This document shows, piece by piece, positions 8,857-17,785 of a stretch of 64,000 nucleotides of DNA. The DNA lies in assembly GCA_964568855.1 (NCBI GenBank), contig CAZMSD010000018.1:1-64000 (forward strand), read 5' to 3'. The stretch's first letter is position 1; each line of letters opens with the position of its first letter. The notes beneath the pieces were generated by a model. The model made no database searches. It was not told the DNA's origin and saw only the letters and a list, made by a program, of their open reading frames with translations. This stretch comes from CAZMSD01 sp964568855 (lineage in GTDB: Bacteria > CAIWAD01). Both the position numbers and the translations under genes were made by a program.

Positions 8857-9531
8857 TCAGGGGGCGGGACCGGCATCGAGCAGGCCGTGTTCCTTGAAGC
8901 TGAACCAGCCCTCGCTGCCCACGATCAGGTGATCGAGGATGGCGATGCCCATCACCCCGGATACAGCGAGTAACTGCCGGGTCAGGCTGAGGTCCTCGCC
9001 GGAGGGTTCTAGACTCCCCGAGGGGTGGTTGTGCGCCAGGATGATGGACGCCGCCCGGTAGTGGATCGCGAAATGGAACACTTCGCGAGGATGCACCAGG
9101 CTGGCGTTCAGGCTGCCGACGCTGATCACCTCCTCCTTGATCAGGCGGTTCACGGTGTTCAGGTAGAGGCAGCGGAACTGTTCCCGCTCCAGCCGGGCCA
9201 TGGACTCCAGGCAGCGCGCTACGTCGCGGGGATTGCGCAGCACGGGGTATTCGCTGCTGCCCCGGTCATAGAGCCGCCGGCCCAGTTCCAGGGCCGCCAC
9301 CAGCTGGCTGGCCCGCACCTTGCCCACGCGGTAGGTGCTCATTACCTCGGCCACGCTGCGGCAGGAAGCGATGCTGAGGACGCCGTATTCCTCCGCGATC
9401 CGCCGGCTGATGTCGAAGACGGATTCGCTGCGCGTTCCGCTTCCCAGCAGGATCGCCACGAGGTCGCTCAGGCTCAGCGCTTCAGGCCCGCCGAGCAGCA
9501 GCCGTTCCCTGGGGCCCGAGTTCCGGTTCAT
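8857..9531 (-). CDS. radC: RadC family JAB-domain protein
   Basis: 224 aa. An N-terminal helix-hairpin-helix-like UPF0758 segment precedes the JAB/MPN-like metal-binding domain with the RadC signature HNHPSG and a downstream D in ILDHLIVG. Its role in DNA repair is historical and not firmly established. It is co-directional with the TatD fusion, 57 bp upstream of it. Confidence 0.93.
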   Translation of the reverse strand: MNRNSGPRERLLLGGPEALSLSDLVAILLGSGTRSESVFDISRRIAEEYGVLSIASCRSVAEVMSTYRVGKVRASQLVAALELGRRLYDRGSSEYPVLRNPRDVARCLESMARLEREQFRCLYLNTVNRLIKEEVISVGSLNASLVHPREVFHFAIHYRAASIILAHNHPSGSLEPSGEDLSLTRQLLAVSGVMGIAILDHLIVGSEGWFSFKEHGLLDAGPAP

Positions 9532-9642
9532 GCGTCAGCTCCAGAACCCCGGAAAAAGGTAGCATCTGAAGGGGAAGCTCCGGGGTCCTCCTGCTACGCG
9601 GGCGCCGCTCTTACGTTCCCGCGTGAAGCGCCTGGGCGGGTA

Positions 9643-10176
9643 TCAGCGCAAGTCGCCGTCAGGGATGGTGGACAGGATCGCGGCGTCGATACCCAGGAAA
9701 CGGGGAAACAGATCCCGGTGTTTCAGCAGGATCAGCCCCTGGATTTCGGGATAGCTGAGGGGCAGGTCCAGACGAAGCAGAGCCCGGGCCTCGGCGATCT
9801 CCAGGTGGCGGGCGGGTCCGCGCATCTGCTCGAAGCGGCTGTGCAGCAGCAGGCCCCAGGTCCGCCGGCCCGCCAGGAGTACCGAATACAGGCCGATCGG
9901 CCGGGACTCCGGGTCCACCGCGCCGCATTCCTCGCGGAGCTCGCGCGATCCCGTTTCCTCGATTCGCTCGCCCGGTTCGCGCCGGCCCCCGGGCAGCTCC
10001 CAGGTGCTCCGGTCGCGGTGTCTCACGAAGACCGGCAGGCCGCCGGTCTCGGCCAGGTGCACGGCGAATGTGATACGCCGGTCCTCCACGGATCCCAGCG
10101 CGTGCCAGTCCAGCCGGGCCGGCCCGTGTTCGCTCACCAGCCGCCGGTAACGGTCGTGGTCTAGCGGGCGATCCAT
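9643..10176 (-). CDS. Nudix hydrolase
   Basis: 177 aa. The Nudix box G-x5-E-x7-REExEE-xG is present as GRREPGERIEETGSRELREE followed by CG (about residues 64-87). It hydrolyses a nucleoside diphosphate linked to another moiety; the substrate cannot be read from the sequence. The N-terminal ~30 residues are outside the fold. It follows the methyltransferase gene by 6 bp, so the two are co-transcribed. Confidence 0.85.
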   Translation of the reverse strand: MDRPLDHDRYRRLVSEHGPARLDWHALGSVEDRRITFAVHLAETGGLPVFVRHRDRSTWELPGGRREPGERIEETGSRELREECGAVDPESRPIGLYSVLLAGRRTWGLLLHSRFEQMRGPARHLEIAEARALLRLDLPLSYPEIQGLILLKHRDLFPRFLGIDAAILSTIPDGDLR

Positions 10177-10182
10177 CAGGGC

Positions 10183-10935
10183 CTAGTCCTCGACCCGCTC
10201 CGCGAGGATGTCCACCCGCTCGGCTATGACCACCGGCCGGCCGTCCAGTTCCATCACGCGGCAGCCGGCGCGCTCGAGGTCCCGCTTGTGCTTGCTGAAC
10301 CGGCGGCCGGCCGCCCCGGGCGTCAACCCGGCCAGTCCGCCCCAGACCACCGGATCCAGGCGGTCGGCGCGCATGCGCGCCTGCCGGATTTCGAAACAGC
10401 GATCGGCCAGCTCGCCCTCCCACCAGGCTTCGTCGTAGATCCCGCAGTGCGCCCCGTCGAGTGACTTCAGCAGCTCGTTCAGCGGCTCCGCGGGGCTGGA
10501 CCAGTCGCTGACGTACAGCCGCCCGCCCGGCTTTATCACGCGCGACAACTCATCCAGGACGAGACCCGGTTCGTTGAAGTAGCGGAACCCGAATCGGCAG
10601 ACCGCCCAGTGGAACAGTCCGTCGGCGAATTCCAGGCGATGCGCGTCCTGCACCGTGATCACGATGTTGTTCAGCCGGGCTTCCACGACTCGGCGCGCGG
10701 TCAGCTTGAGCATCCGGTCGCAGAGGTCCGCGGCCAGGATCCTGCAGTTCCCTTCCCCCAGCCGGACAGTGAGTTGCCCGCAACCGCAGGCCAGGTCGAG
10801 ACCGGTCTCGCCGGGCAGGATCTTCAGCAGACGCAGGATGTGCTCCGCGTCTCCCGGCTGATCCAGGTACTCGCATTCATCCCAGGCCAGGGCCGCCTGC
10901 TCGAAGTGGTCCACGGCTTCCGCGGGCGTCATCAT
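10183..10935 (-). CDS. class I SAM-dependent methyltransferase
   Basis: 250 aa. SAM-binding motif I DLACGCGQLTVRL near residue 46, the acidic motif II residue in LAADLCDRM, VQDAHRLEF and a motif-IV-like FHWAVCRFGFRYF. It resembles UbiE/Methyltransf_11 small-molecule enzymes; the substrate is unknown. The start ATG 10935 is preceded by GGGGAGGG. It overlaps the pullulanase stop (ATGATGA), so the genes are coupled. Confidence 0.85.
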   Translation of the reverse strand: MMTPAEAVDHFEQAALAWDECEYLDQPGDAEHILRLLKILPGETGLDLACGCGQLTVRLGEGNCRILAADLCDRMLKLTARRVVEARLNNIVITVQDAHRLEFADGLFHWAVCRFGFRYFNEPGLVLDELSRVIKPGGRLYVSDWSSPAEPLNELLKSLDGAHCGIYDEAWWEGELADRCFEIRQARMRADRLDPVVWGGLAGLTPGAAGRRFSKHKRDLERAGCRVMELDGRPVVIAERVDILAERVED

Positions 10936-13385
10936 CTCGCTCCCTCCCCGGTTTCCGACCCGGCGACTCGCGCGAGAACCGCCGCGCTGCGGGGGCCCAG
11001 TTCGAGGCGCAGCCGGGTCGCTTGCCCCGACCCGACGCTCCCGGCGAAGAAGGAGGAGCCCTCGTTCAGCAGCTCGCCGCGCGCGTCGTACAAGCGGTGC
11101 TCGCCGCTGGCGAAGCGCAGTTCCAGGTCGCCCGGCAGGACGAGTTCCCGCCCGCGATCGGGCGAGCTGTTCAGCGCCGCGGCCACCCCGCCCCCAGCCA
11201 GGATCCAGGCCAGGAAGTCCTCCTCGGGGGCGGCCAGGTCGCGACGCTCTCCCCGCGCCAGCTCGGGATGATTCCTCCTGAAGCGGATCAGCGCGCCGTA
11301 GAACTCCGCCAGCTCTCCGTTGCACTCCAGCAGCCGGAAATCCAGGTAGTTGGTGGTATTGTCCTTCTCGTAGCTGTTGTGGTCGATCATTCCGCGCCGT
11401 TCCTCGTGGGGATTGCCTGCCGCGATGATCTTGGAGCGTCCCAGCTCCTGGCCCTGGTGCAGCATGGGAACGCCGGCGCTGGTGAGCAGGTGGATCGCCG
11501 CCAGGCCGTGGATCCGCAGTTCCCGAGGTCCCAGAACCTGGAATTCCCGGGGATCCTCGACCAGCCGGTCCTCGCCGCAGATTCCCAGCCCCAGGCGGAT
11601 CCAATCGCCCAGGCAGTGGTCGTCGTGGCTGCTCGCGTAGTTCACGGACTGCAGCGCGTCGTCGTTGAAGCCTCCGGCCCGCGTCACTCCGCCGCGCACT
11701 CCCGCGGACAGGCGCTCGAGGCTGCTCTCCGGGTGCATCCGCCCGAAGAGAAAACCCAGGCCCTCCCCGGGGTTGCGGCCCCGCAAGTCCACGCGGTAGA
11801 CGTCGTTCCACCAGGCCCAGCCTAACTCTGCGAAGAGCCGCGGCTCGTATTCCCCGCCGCCCCAGGGCTCTGCCGTGTGGAACACGGCGCGGTCGGGAAA
11901 CAGCCCCCCGGGAGAAAGCAGCTCGTGGATGCGTCGCAGGGTCTCGTCGTCCAGCATGGCTCCCAGGTCGAAACGGAAACCGTCCACGTGATACTCCTCG
12001 ACCCAGTGGCGCAGGGACTCCAGGATCAGTCTCCGCGCCATCGGCCTGGCGGTGTGGAAGTCGTTGCCGCAGCCCGAGCCGCTGGTGTAGCTGCCGGCGT
12101 CGTCCAGGCGGAACCAGTAGCAGGGGTCGAGAGCCTTGAAGCAGTTGTCGTCGTATTGTGACACGTGGTTGTAGACCACGTCCAGAATCACCGCGACGCC
12201 GGCGAGGTGGCAGCGGTCCACCAGCTCCTTCATTTCCCCCACCTGGCGGCCGTCCACGCCGCTCCAGATGCCGCGCCGCATGCTCCCGCCGGATGCGTAA
12301 TACGACTCCGGCGCGAAGAAGTAGCTGGTCATGTAGCCCCAGTGGTTGCGCTCGTAGGAGTTCCAGGTATTGAGGATCGAGAGTTCAGGGTTGCGGTAGT
12401 CGATCTCGATGTTGCCGAAATCGTGCAGGGGCAGGAATTCGACCGCGTTGACGCCGAGGTCCAGCAGGTGGTTCAAACCGCCGCGCGCCCGGGGATCCCA
12501 GAAGCCGGGATAGCTGCCCGGCAGACGCGCCCCGCTGGAGGCGTGGGCCGTCATGTCCCGCAGGTGCGCCTCGTAGATCACCCACTCGGCGGGATCCGGG
12601 ACTTGCCAGCCGGCACTGGACCAATTGTATTCCTCTTCGAGCAGCAGGGCTCTGGCGGGGTGCCGGTATTCGTTGCGGCTGGCCACGGCCTCGGCCCAGG
12701 GATCGCAGAACTCGGCGTGGTGGCCGGTCCAGCCGGCCACTCCCAGCGGGCCTTCGACGGACCAGGTATAGGCCATCCCGGCGCGAGCGGCCGGTTCGCG
12801 GACCACCCAGACGCCGGGATCGGGGCCGGGCGCGGCCTCCGCCTGTCGCAGAGCCGGACCGTCGCCCGAGCGGTATAGATGCAGCCGGACGCTCTCGGCG
12901 CGCGGCGCGAAGAGCCGGAAGACCCAGCCTTCCTCTTCCCGCGTCGCGCCCAGCGGCAGCTCCGTCCGGAAGCCGTCGTAGATTCCCGCGGGGATCACGG
13001 GCCAGGTCTCGCCGTCTTCGCTTTCCAGGCGGTAGTTGCGGCTCAGCCGGAGCGGCTCGCAGACGCACTCCGCTAATTGCAGATTCCCGCCGAGTTCCTC
13101 CGCGCGCAGGCGGCGGAGACCCCCGTGCGGATTGCCGGCGACCGGGTAGGCCGCGGCATGAAGTCCCGGGGGCAGCTCGATCAACCGCATGCCATCGATC
13201 TCGGACTCCTGCAGCTCCCCCCGGTGGCGAATCGACAGCCGGTCCGGGGCCTCCAGTTCGACCCGCACTCCGTAAACTGCGGGAACCTGCAGGAGCAGGG
13301 CCGCCAGGATCGCCGGAACCAAGCCGCGCATAATCGACCGCGCGTGCTGATGTCGTCTACTCGGAACGGTTCCTGGGACAGGCAT
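10932..13385 (-). CDS. secreted pullulanase-type GH13 glycoside hydrolase
   Basis: Up to 817 aa. A signal peptide (GLVPAILAALLLQVPAVYG) is followed by a starch-binding/CBM48-like beta-sandwich (about 140-245) with WVFRLFAPRAESVRLHLY. The GH13 barrel carries the conserved regions VILDVVYNHV, DGFRFDLGAM (nucleophile Asp), FHTAEPWGG (acid/base Glu) and SHDDH, and ends in a beta-domain. This fits debranching of alpha-1,6 links in pullulan or glycogen-like glucans. A GGAG sequence precedes the ATG at 13385. The ATG at 13331 starts directly at the hydrophobic signal core but lacks such a sequence. It heads an operon with the methyltransferase and Nudix genes. Confidence 0.9.
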   Translation of the reverse strand: MPVPGTVPSRRHQHARSIMRGLVPAILAALLLQVPAVYGVRVELEAPDRLSIRHRGELQESEIDGMRLIELPPGLHAAAYPVAGNPHGGLRRLRAEELGGNLQLAECVCEPLRLSRNYRLESEDGETWPVIPAGIYDGFRTELPLGATREEEGWVFRLFAPRAESVRLHLYRSGDGPALRQAEAAPGPDPGVWVVREPAARAGMAYTWSVEGPLGVAGWTGHHAEFCDPWAEAVASRNEYRHPARALLLEEEYNWSSAGWQVPDPAEWVIYEAHLRDMTAHASSGARLPGSYPGFWDPRARGGLNHLLDLGVNAVEFLPLHDFGNIEIDYRNPELSILNTWNSYERNHWGYMTSYFFAPESYYASGGSMRRGIWSGVDGRQVGEMKELVDRCHLAGVAVILDVVYNHVSQYDDNCFKALDPCYWFRLDDAGSYTSGSGCGNDFHTARPMARRLILESLRHWVEEYHVDGFRFDLGAMLDDETLRRIHELLSPGGLFPDRAVFHTAEPWGGGEYEPRLFAELGWAWWNDVYRVDLRGRNPGEGLGFLFGRMHPESSLERLSAGVRGGVTRAGGFNDDALQSVNYASSHDDHCLGDWIRLGLGICGEDRLVEDPREFQVLGPRELRIHGLAAIHLLTSAGVPMLHQGQELGRSKIIAAGNPHEERRGMIDHNSYEKDNTTNYLDFRLLECNGELAEFYGALIRFRRNHPELARGERRDLAAPEEDFLAWILAGGGVAAALNSSPDRGRELVLPGDLELRFASGEHRLYDARGELLNEGSSFFAGSVGSGQATRLRLELGPRSAAVLARVAGSETGEGAR

Positions 13386-13457
13386 GCGGCGTTCTCCGGA
13401 GATCGGGGCCCGACGGCCATTTCGTACCTTTCAAACATAGAAAAAGCCGGGGCTGCC

Positions 13458-14753
13458 ATGTATCTCAGAATCGAACACAGCCGGGGATTGAGCGGAACCT
13501 ATGTCCCGCAGGGGAACAAGAACGAGGCCCTGCCGGTGCTGGCGGCGACCCTGATGTGCCCAGGGAAATGCAGGATCGGGAACCTGCCCAGGATCATCGA
13601 CGTCCAGGTGATGCTCGACCTGTTGCGCAGCGTGGGCGCAGTGGTCGAGAGCGATGCCGCAGGCCACGAGGTCACCGTCGATGCCGGAGGCGAAATCGGC
13701 ATCCTGCCCGACGAGGAGCTGGCGGGCCGGATCCGCGGCTCCCTGCTGCTGGCGGCGCCGATCCTCGCCCGGCGCGGGGAGGTCGTGATCCTCAGGCCCG
13801 GAGGCGACCGCATCGGCAGGCGGCGCATCGACACTCACCTGGACATCCTCGAGAGCCTGGGCGCCGAGGCGGAGGTGCTGCCGGACCGGGTGCGTCTGAA
13901 GGCGCCGGACGGCTTTCGCGGAAAGCGCCTGTTCCTCGAGGAGGCCAGCGTGATGGCCACCGAGAACGCGCTGATGGCGGCCTGCGCGGCCAGGGGCGAC
14001 ACTGTGATCGAGAACGCGGCCTGCGAGCCCCACGTGCAGCGCCTGGCGGCAATGCTCAAGGCCATGGGCGTGGCCGTCGAGGGAGCAGGCACCAACCGGA
14101 TCGAAATCGAGGGGCGCGGCGGATTCGAGCGTTTCCGGGGCGTCGAGCACCGCATCCGCGAGGACCACATCGAGGTGGGCAGCCTGATCGCGCTGGCCGC
14201 GGCGACGGAAAGCGAGATCGCCATCAGCGGCGCCACGCCGGGAAACTACCGGATGGTCGAGCGCGCCTACCGCATCCTGGGCGTGCGCTTCGTGCAGGAC
14301 GGGGACCTGATCCGGGTACCCGGGGACCAGGCGCTGGAAGTGGACTACGACCGCTACGGCGAGATCCCGCGGATCCACGACGCGCCCTGGCCGGGCTTCC
14401 CCGCGGACCTGTCCTCCATCGCCGTGGTGCTGGCCTGTTGCGCGCGAGGTTCGGCGCTGATCCACGAGTGGATGTTCGAAAGCCGGCTCTACTGGGTGGA
14501 TTCGCTGATCTCGATGGGGGCGCGTATCACGCAGTGCGATCCGCACCGGGTGCTGGTCAACGGCGGCAGGGCACTGCGCGGCACGACCCTGCACAGCCCG
14601 GACATTCGCGCGGGCATGGCCCTGCTGATCGCCGCGCTGCGGGCGGAGGGCCGGACCACGATCCACAACGTGATCCAGATCGACCGGGGCTACGAGGCCA
14701 TCGACCGCCGGCTGGCCGCCCTGGGGGCGAAGATCGAGCGCGTCGCGGACTAG
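13458..14753 (+). CDS. murA: UDP-N-acetylglucosamine 1-carboxyvinyltransferase with Asp active site
   Basis: 431 aa, the first committed step of peptidoglycan synthesis. The substrate-binding GNKNEALP corresponds to Lys22/Asn23 of E. coli MurA. The active-site loop reads RPGGDRIGRRRID where most enzymes have PGGC-IGARP, so Asp replaces Cys115, the residue alkylated by fosfomycin. The same change occurs naturally in mycobacterial and chlamydial MurA, so intrinsic fosfomycin resistance is expected. The start ATG 13458 matches the family N-terminus; open sequence upstream is not homologous. It is divergent from the pullulanase operon. Confidence 0.93.
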   Translation: MYLRIEHSRGLSGTYVPQGNKNEALPVLAATLMCPGKCRIGNLPRIIDVQVMLDLLRSVGAVVESDAAGHEVTVDAGGEIGILPDEELAGRIRGSLLLAAPILARRGEVVILRPGGDRIGRRRIDTHLDILESLGAEAEVLPDRVRLKAPDGFRGKRLFLEEASVMATENALMAACAARGDTVIENAACEPHVQRLAAMLKAMGVAVEGAGTNRIEIEGRGGFERFRGVEHRIREDHIEVGSLIALAAATESEIAISGATPGNYRMVERAYRILGVRFVQDGDLIRVPGDQALEVDYDRYGEIPRIHDAPWPGFPADLSSIAVVLACCARGSALIHEWMFESRLYWVDSLISMGARITQCDPHRVLVNGGRALRGTTLHSPDIRAGMALLIAALRAEGRTTIHNVIQIDRGYEAIDRRLAALGAKIERVAD

Positions 14754-14766
14754 CGGATCGCCGTCT

Positions 14767-14786
14767 ATCCCGCTTGTTACCGGGAT
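14767..14786. terminator. weak hairpin between convergent murA and add
   Basis: ATCCCG / CGGGAT with an 8-nt loop in the 41-bp convergent gap. There is no real T-run, so the terminator assignment is tentative. Confidence 0.35.
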
Positions 14787-14794
14787 CTCACATG

Positions 14795-15838
14795 TCAGTC
14801 ATGCTCGCTCCAGGCCGGGTCGCCGCGGAGGGCCTCGGTCAGTTCATGCTTTTCGCGGTCCGCGAGCCAGCAGGAATCCACGGCGTTGAGCACCAGCCGT
14901 CTCACGTCCTCCCGGCTGAATCCCAGCTCCGAGACGAGGGCGCGGTACTCGCCGGCCAGCGAGTTACCGAACATGGCCGGGTCGTCGGTGTTCACCGTCA
15001 CCGGCAGGCCGCGCTCGAAATAGCGCCGCGCCGGGTGCCGGTCGAGCGTGGGTATCACGCCCGTGCAGCAATTGGAGAGCGGGCAGAGCTCCAGTGGGAT
15101 CCGGCGCTCGGCCAGCAGCTCCACCAGGGCCGGATCCTCTTCCGCCCGCGTGGCGTGGCCGATCCGGTCGGCCCGCAGCAGCTCGACCGCGTCCCGCACG
15201 CTGCCGGCGCCCAGGGCCTCACCGGCGTGGACCGTGGTCTTGAGGCCCCGCGCGCGCGCCTCCCGGAACACCCCGGCGAAGGGCGCCGGGGGAAACTCCT
15301 GCTCCGAGCCGCCGAGTCCAATCCCGATAACGCCCAGCTCGCCCAGATCGGCCGCTTCGGCCAGGGTCGCGGCGGCCCTCTCCGGCCCGAAATCGCGCAC
15401 CAGGTCGGCCACCAGGGCCACTTCCACCGCCGGCACGCGGTCCAGGCCGCGTCGGACCGCCTCGGTCAGCCGCCCGGTCTTAAGGCCGTGGCGAATGAAG
15501 TCCGGCGGTGAATAGAAGGCCTCCACGTAGCGGATGTTCTGCCGCGCGAAGTTCCTCGCGGCGGCCTCCGCGATCAGGGTGAAATCCTCGTACTCGCGCA
15601 GGAAGCCGTTCTTCCAGATCCAGCATTCGATGAAATGCGGGAAGTCGCGGTAGGTGAAGCGCCGCTCAAGGGCCGCCAGGTCGGGCGTCTCGGGATCGCC
15701 TCCATACTTCCGCACCAGCTTCCACAGGGCGTCGAGGGGAATCGAGCCCTCCAGGTGCACGTGCAGCTCCACCTTGGGCAGGCGGTCGAACCAGTCGCCG
15801 CCGTCCGGACCTCCGGTCTCCGATTGAATCGAAGTCAT
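14795..15838 (-). CDS. add: adenosine deaminase family protein
   Basis: 347 aa. It hydrolytically deaminates adenosine or a related purine. Metal-binding HVHLEGSI near the N-terminus, TVHAGE, IGHA and the Asp pair NTDDPAMFG are all present. The family also includes aminodeoxyfutalosine deaminases and adenine deaminases, which cannot be separated by eye. ATG 15838 is preferred over the TTG at 15871. Confidence 0.88.
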   Translation of the reverse strand: MTSIQSETGGPDGGDWFDRLPKVELHVHLEGSIPLDALWKLVRKYGGDPETPDLAALERRFTYRDFPHFIECWIWKNGFLREYEDFTLIAEAAARNFARQNIRYVEAFYSPPDFIRHGLKTGRLTEAVRRGLDRVPAVEVALVADLVRDFGPERAAATLAEAADLGELGVIGIGLGGSEQEFPPAPFAGVFREARARGLKTTVHAGEALGAGSVRDAVELLRADRIGHATRAEEDPALVELLAERRIPLELCPLSNCCTGVIPTLDRHPARRYFERGLPVTVNTDDPAMFGNSLAGEYRALVSELGFSREDVRRLVLNAVDSCWLADREKHELTEALRGDPAWSEHD

Positions 15839-15892
15839 GAGATGTGATACATAACTTGGGCCGAGTGGCAAGTCGCCGTTGTGTCACGCGCC

Positions 15893-16711
15893 TCAGGGCT
15901 TGTCCAGGTGCACGTCCATCTGCGGGTAGGGAATCCCGATCCCTGCTTCGTCGAGCGACATCTTCACCACTCGCGTCAGCTCGTCCAGCACCGTGAAGAA
16001 ATCCCCGGTGCGGCACCAGAGGCGCACCTGCCAGTCCACCGACGAAGCGCCTAAGCCCGTCAATACCGCCGCCGGGGCGGGATCCGCCAGACCCAGCTCC
16101 ACTTTTCCGATGGCCTGCATCAGGACTTCGCGCGTCTTATCGATATCCGCGGAGTAGTCCACGCCCACGTCCACCGATACGCGTCGAAGGTCGTGGTGAG
16201 TAATGTTCTCGATGGTGGAGCCGAAAATCGAACCGTTGGGCAGGATGATCCGGCGGTTGTCGGGTGTGTCCATCGTGGTGGTGAACAGGCTGATCCCCTC
16301 GACCTTACCGGTCTGACCGGCCACAGAAACGACATCACCCGCCTTGAAGGGCCGGAAGACCAGCAGCATCACACCCGCGGAGAAGTTCGACAGCGTCCCC
16401 TGGAAAGCGAGGCCGATGGCCAGTCCGGCGCCCGCGATCAGGGCGGCGAAGCTGGTGGTCTCCACGCCGAAGACCCCCAGGCAGGCGACGACCGCCATGA
16501 TCATGATCACGGTTCGCACCATTCCAGCCATGAAGCGGGAGATGGTCGGATCCGTACCGGCCTTGTCCATTGACTTGGCCAGCAGACGCCCCAGCCAGCC
16601 GGCAATGATTCGCGCCACTATAAGAAACAGCAGCACGCCGGCCACTCGTACGGCATACATCGAAACCAAGGGCAGCAGCTCCGCCACGCTGAAATTGGTA
16701 CCTGGAATCAT
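15893..16711 (-). CDS. mscS: MscS-type mechanosensitive channel
   Basis: 272 aa, the size of E. coli MscS. Three N-terminal membrane helices are followed by the pore helix TM3 with alternating Ala/Gly packing (AALIAGAGLAIGLAFQGTL-SNFSAG), then the cytoplasmic beta domain (PFKAGDVVSVAGQTGKVEGI) and C-terminal cage (VDWQVRLWC). It opens on hypo-osmotic shock to release solutes. Confidence 0.94.
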   Translation of the reverse strand: MIPGTNFSVAELLPLVSMYAVRVAGVLLFLIVARIIAGWLGRLLAKSMDKAGTDPTISRFMAGMVRTVIMIMAVVACLGVFGVETTSFAALIAGAGLAIGLAFQGTLSNFSAGVMLLVFRPFKAGDVVSVAGQTGKVEGISLFTTTMDTPDNRRIILPNGSIFGSTIENITHHDLRRVSVDVGVDYSADIDKTREVLMQAIGKVELGLADPAPAAVLTGLGASSVDWQVRLWCRTGDFFTVLDELTRVVKMSLDEAGIGIPYPQMDVHLDKP

Positions 16712-16777
16712 GGTTCACTCCCGGTTATACCCGTTCGCCGCCTTCGTTTGAGCACAGGCAGCGACCGGCAAATCGAC

Positions 16778-17596
16778 TCAGAAATTGATCACCAGCGAAG
16801 TGGAGATCACCGTGTCGGTCTTGTCGTACTCGAAGACCACGTCCTCGGCCGGCGGTGCGGAAATCACCTGGGTCACGGGCTGCGCGTCGTACATCATCTT
16901 GTAACTCAACTTCAGGGCCACCTTGTCCGTCAAACTGGCGGTCACTCCCGCAAGGAAGTTCATGCGCATGTCTTCGGTCTCTTCGAGGTTCTGTAACACC
17001 TCGAGTTCGCCGTTCAATGTCGCGGTGGCGCTGAGCACGCGGTCATAGCCCAGGAAGCCGCGGGCGCTGCCGTAGGACTGGTCCACCCCGCCCACGAGCG
17101 ACTCGCTCGTGTAGTCGAAGCCCGCCTCGCTCACCAGCTTGTGCGTGTCGTCGTCGAGGAAGGTGAATCCCAGACCGCCGCCGAAACTGATCCTTCCCTC
17201 CACGCCGGCGAGCTCGTTCTTGTCCCAGCCGGCGTTGGCGTACCAGAGCAGGCCGCCCCACAGGTCACCGCGCACCTTGGATCCCAAGGCGTAACTCTCG
17301 GCCATGGTTTCCGTCGCCTCAATCACCTGTAACACACCGTTCTCGTTTGTCGGCACGCGGTTCGTCGTCTCCGTGCGGACGGCGGCGGCGGTCAGCGACA
17401 GCTCCACCTTGCTCCACTTGTATACGTACTTGTCCGAAAGGGACAGGTTCTCGGTCTGCGCGTTGCCGCCCGTGACCACCAGAGACAGGTCCGCCGTGTT
17501 GCTCCAGGAACGCTCGTCCTCCCCGGCCAGGACCGGGACAGACAACAGGATCACGGACACCAGGCCCGTGCAAAGCAAAGCTGCGTTCTTTCTCAT
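16778..17596 (-). CDS. DUF481 outer-membrane barrel protein
   Basis: 272 aa. A cleavable signal peptide (LCTGLVSVILLSVPVLAG) precedes a beta-strand-rich domain of the DUF481/YdiY type with alternating aromatic/hydrophobic strands and a terminal aromatic residue (VINF). Members are salt- or stress-related outer-membrane barrels of unknown function. An ATG at 17608 adds MEKK, but its own sequence carries GGAGAAG placed 3-4 nt before the second ATG at 17596, so I choose the latter. Confidence 0.8.
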   Translation of the reverse strand: MRKNAALLCTGLVSVILLSVPVLAGEDERSWSNTADLSLVVTGGNAQTENLSLSDKYVYKWSKVELSLTAAAVRTETTNRVPTNENGVLQVIEATETMAESYALGSKVRGDLWGGLLWYANAGWDKNELAGVEGRISFGGGLGFTFLDDDTHKLVSEAGFDYTSESLVGGVDQSYGSARGFLGYDRVLSATATLNGELEVLQNLEETEDMRMNFLAGVTASLTDKVALKLSYKMMYDAQPVTQVISAPPAEDVVFEYDKTDTVISTSLVINF

Positions 17597-17700
17597 TTTC
17601 TTCTCCATAACTTGCCGCTGAATGGTTCCCCCTCCGGATCACAAACCCGGTGATCGATTCGCCGTGTGTCCACTGCAGGAATCATTACTGAAATCACCGT

Positions 17701-17731
17701 TTGAGCAGAGTCCGGATGGAAGATGTAATAT
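17701..17731 (+). promoter_or_regulatory. possible promoter of the metallophosphoesterase gene
   Basis: TTGAGC and TAATAT separated by 19 bp, 55 bp upstream of the ATG at 17786. The spacing is long, so this is tentative. Confidence 0.3.
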
Positions 17732-17785
17732 ACGCCATGCGCTCGTAGGATTATAACACCGCAACGCGCATGGAATGGAGTCGGA

